Source of the DNA: Syngnathus acus
Taxonomy: Eukaryota > Chordata > Actinopteri > Syngnathiformes > Syngnathidae
Direction: 5' to 3'
Length of the DNA stretch: 64,000 nucleotides
Assembly: GCF_901709675.1 (NCBI RefSeq)
Contig: NC_051098.1
Location: 14,999,464-15,063,463 of the forward strand
Under the pieces are notes generated by a model, which was not told the origin of the DNA, made no database searches, and saw nothing but the letters and a program-made list of their open reading frames with translations. Shown one piece after another: positions 61,801 through 64,000 of this stretch; positions within the stretch are counted from its first letter, which is position 1; each line of letters begins with the position of its first letter. The translations under genes and the position numbers were made by a program.

Positions 61801-63510
61801 CCTTGAGATACGCCCCCCCAAAAGGAAAACTTTCTAATTCCTCTGGACTGCAAAGGAGACGTCACTTCTAGCCCATGCTGAAGTCTTGTATGTTTGTACT
61901 TCACTTTTAAGTCGACGCTTTTGTTGTAAAATTTATGACGTGTCGGAATAGGATGTCGGTCGTTGTGAGATCAAACGTCTTTGTTCATTAATTTTAAGTT
62001 TTTTATTGGATTTAACTTCAGTCTGTGTTTATTGAAGAAGACAGTGCAATGAAAGTAGATACTGGCAAGTAATGAAGATGTCAGGTTTGAGCCTTCGACC
62101 TGATTTATTGAGCTATTAAAAAAGCCCCTGCTATGTGAAAGTTGAGGACAAGTTTGGTTTACATGGAATAAATTTAGGTGGTGTTTAAGGACATCTGAAT
62201 GATTCAACCTGCAGATTGACAATTACGATTAATTGACTGAACTTTATGTAAGGATTCATTTCATCATCAAAGCAATAATAATTCTTGCCTCCCAGATAAA
62301 CAAGCAAAATTGTTGTGATGTGTTTTTAATGAGCTAATTAGCACTTCATCACAACACCAATTGTGTTGCTTATTCCGGTGTATACAATTTGGCCACATGG
62401 GGGCAGTATAAGACAAACATACCTCATACCCTCTCTTGGTTCTTAATATGGCAATAAAATGTGTCACTCTGTGCAGGAGATGAAGAATATGTGCTAATGA
62501 GTATTGTCTGTCTTTATGTGTTGCAGCAACATTTGTGTTCAGACATCTGTTGCCTAAAGTTTGACAACACCATCGATGCTAAATGTTAGCCAATATGTGC
62601 CTATGGATTTTCCCATATTTACGGATATTGTTTGTCATTTTATGTTTAGTTTGACTCTAACCTTCAACTGAGAGTAGCAATAAACAGCCTCTTAATTGGA
62701 AAATGCATTTTTTTAGTTGCTTTTACCCCCTCTCATTGCACACCCGTGTGTGAAAACACAAACTAGGTCACCCTGCAGTGCAATACTAAGCTCAGCTGGT
62801 ATATGCGTTTGCTTGTGTTTGTGTGTGCACACCCACGAGAGTTGCATTTTGTCCTCTAATGTTCCCCGCTGTGGCTCCACAGAGAGAGCAGAGTCATTAA
62901 GTGGCCTCAAAGTCACTTAGCCCAAACTCAATTAGCCGACCACAAGCCAGAGATGTTTACACTCATGTTTATGTCCCCGGTCAGGATATTTTCTGCACTG
63001 TACAATGACATCATATCATTGAGTCAGAGAAGAGTAATAAACTTTACAAGTGTGACCTAAAAAATGTACAGAATGAGAGGCGTAAAAATCATAGGAGGAC
63101 GACCATGAACCTTGTGAACAAACATGGTGGTCCTTCGTAGCTGAAAATCCTTGAACATATCGTGAAGGGACAGAACAAGGACACGGCCGGGTGGGATTGG
63201 CACACACTGCCTTATCCGAGTGTAAACATCTGTTCAGTAGTGCTAGTTCATTGCCAAGTTAGTAAATTTGATTTCTAAATCATATTGTTGGCCGTTTGGG
63301 TTCGAAGAAGCCATTCCAGGACTATGGATGCAAATCTGCTATTTTTTTTTTTTTGCCTAAGGCATTTCTTATGGGTTGAGCATGCTAGTCAAAGTTTGAT
63401 CACGCAGGCCCCTTCGACCACCTCTCACAAGGAAGTTGGGTCACCATGGCCACCCCACTGAAAATTTCCTAGCTACGCCTCTAACTGTGAGGCATGTAAA
63501 GTAACTATTA

Positions 63511-64000
63511 CCGTTTTTTTCCATGTACAATGCGCAAAATTTAACTAATTTATTGTCCTAAAATCTGGGGTGCGCATTATACATGGGTACAAATTATTAT
63601 TTTGTTTTCTTTTTTTTTCTTTTTGTTTTATCCGGATATCATACGGAGGCCGCCATTACAGATGCGCTTTCTTCTCTGCTGTTCACTTCAAACACGCTCC
63701 ATACGAACACAATGCTCTCGTATCAGACGCTTGCTCGATCACCTGCTCGTTTGCTGTCACAATGTACCCTACATAAATCCGAAACATTTCTTCGCTATTG
63801 AGTTTGCTAGCGCATGCGCAGTGATACTGACCGGCAGAATAACATCCGGTTGTTCCCAAAGATGATCTTTTTTCTGAAATAATTTTACGTTTACGGACTT
63901 AAGTAGGAGTCAAAATTTGGGTGCGTATTATACATGGGTACAGGCTTTTTTCCAGCATCAACATGCCATTTTTAGGGTGCGTATTATACATGGGGGCGCA
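63511..64000. mobile_element. MITE-like element cut by the right window edge
   Basis: The left part has TTCCATGTACAATGCGC; the phrase GTGCG(C/T)ATTATACATGGG occurs at about 63571, 63920 and 63976, the latter two in the orientation expected near a right end. The unrelated middle (about 63600-63890) has short ORFs without a recognisable family. Confidence 0.55.

Larger units (their letters stand above)
55160..64000. other. Spacer upstream of mme, no gene seen
   Basis: Repeated scanning of both strands found no convincing exon. It contains a possible retroelement 3' tail (about 55550-55632), a degenerate TTAGGG-like tract (58707-58806) and a MITE at the right edge. Confidence 0.5.

Noticed and set aside
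55160-63510. Various ORFs of 60-135 codons upstream of mme
   Set aside because: No codon bias, motifs, splice pairing or family resemblance seen; expected by chance in this length.

Overview
The window is vertebrate nuclear DNA, almost certainly from a ray-finned (teleost) fish with a fairly compact genome. The genes have many short introns with GT/AG borders, TATA boxes and AATAAA signals, and lie among microsatellites and small inverted-repeat DNA transposons of kinds common in fish. The core is a cluster of six family C chemosensory receptors (OlfC, the fish V2R type). On its right is a complete neprilysin gene (mme). On its left is the 3' end of a gene that is most likely phospholipase C eta 1 (plch1). 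The order plch1 > [OlfC cluster] < mme is the known teleost V2R/OlfC locus, and plch1 and mme face each other tail to tail, as they do in mammals.

Layout: 1-300, last coding exon of the left gene (+), with a 3'UTR to about 1.7 kb. 1.7-4.3 kb, intergenic with one dispersed repeat. 4.3-7.9 kb, OlfC gene A (+), 11 coding exons. 8.4-11.5 kb gene B (-), 11.9-14.8 kb gene C (-), 18.8-21.7 kb gene D (-) and 21.9-24.9 kb gene E (-), each with the canonical six coding exons. Between C and D (about 15.7-17.3 kb, -) lies an unrecognised candidate gene with its own TATA box and signal peptide. 27.2-30.9 kb, OlfC gene F (+), 10 coding exons. 31-35.8 kb, repeat-rich spacer with a large GATA/GGAT array. 37.3-55.1 kb, mme on the minus strand, for which I could place 22 coding exons (742 codons) and a 5' exon. 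55.2-64 kb, upstream spacer in which I see no gene, ending in a small transposon cut by the window edge.

All six OlfC models close without a stop or frameshift, give 842-884 residues, and have the full family plan: signal peptide, Venus-flytrap ligand-binding domain, nine-cysteine linker and seven-helix domain. Most residues expected to hold the alpha-amino and carboxyl groups of an amino acid are present, so they are probably olfactory amino-acid-type receptors. Genes A and F sit at the two ends, on the opposite strand from B-E, and are much richer in introns. They share one intron in the seven-helix domain, while their extra introns in the ligand-binding domain lie close together but do not coincide. 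Other odd points are the interleaved 3' ends of A and B, changed near-invariant positions in C and D, a neprilysin lacking the usual GLPSRDYY-type motif, and an upstream reading frame/alternative start in the mme 5' exon.
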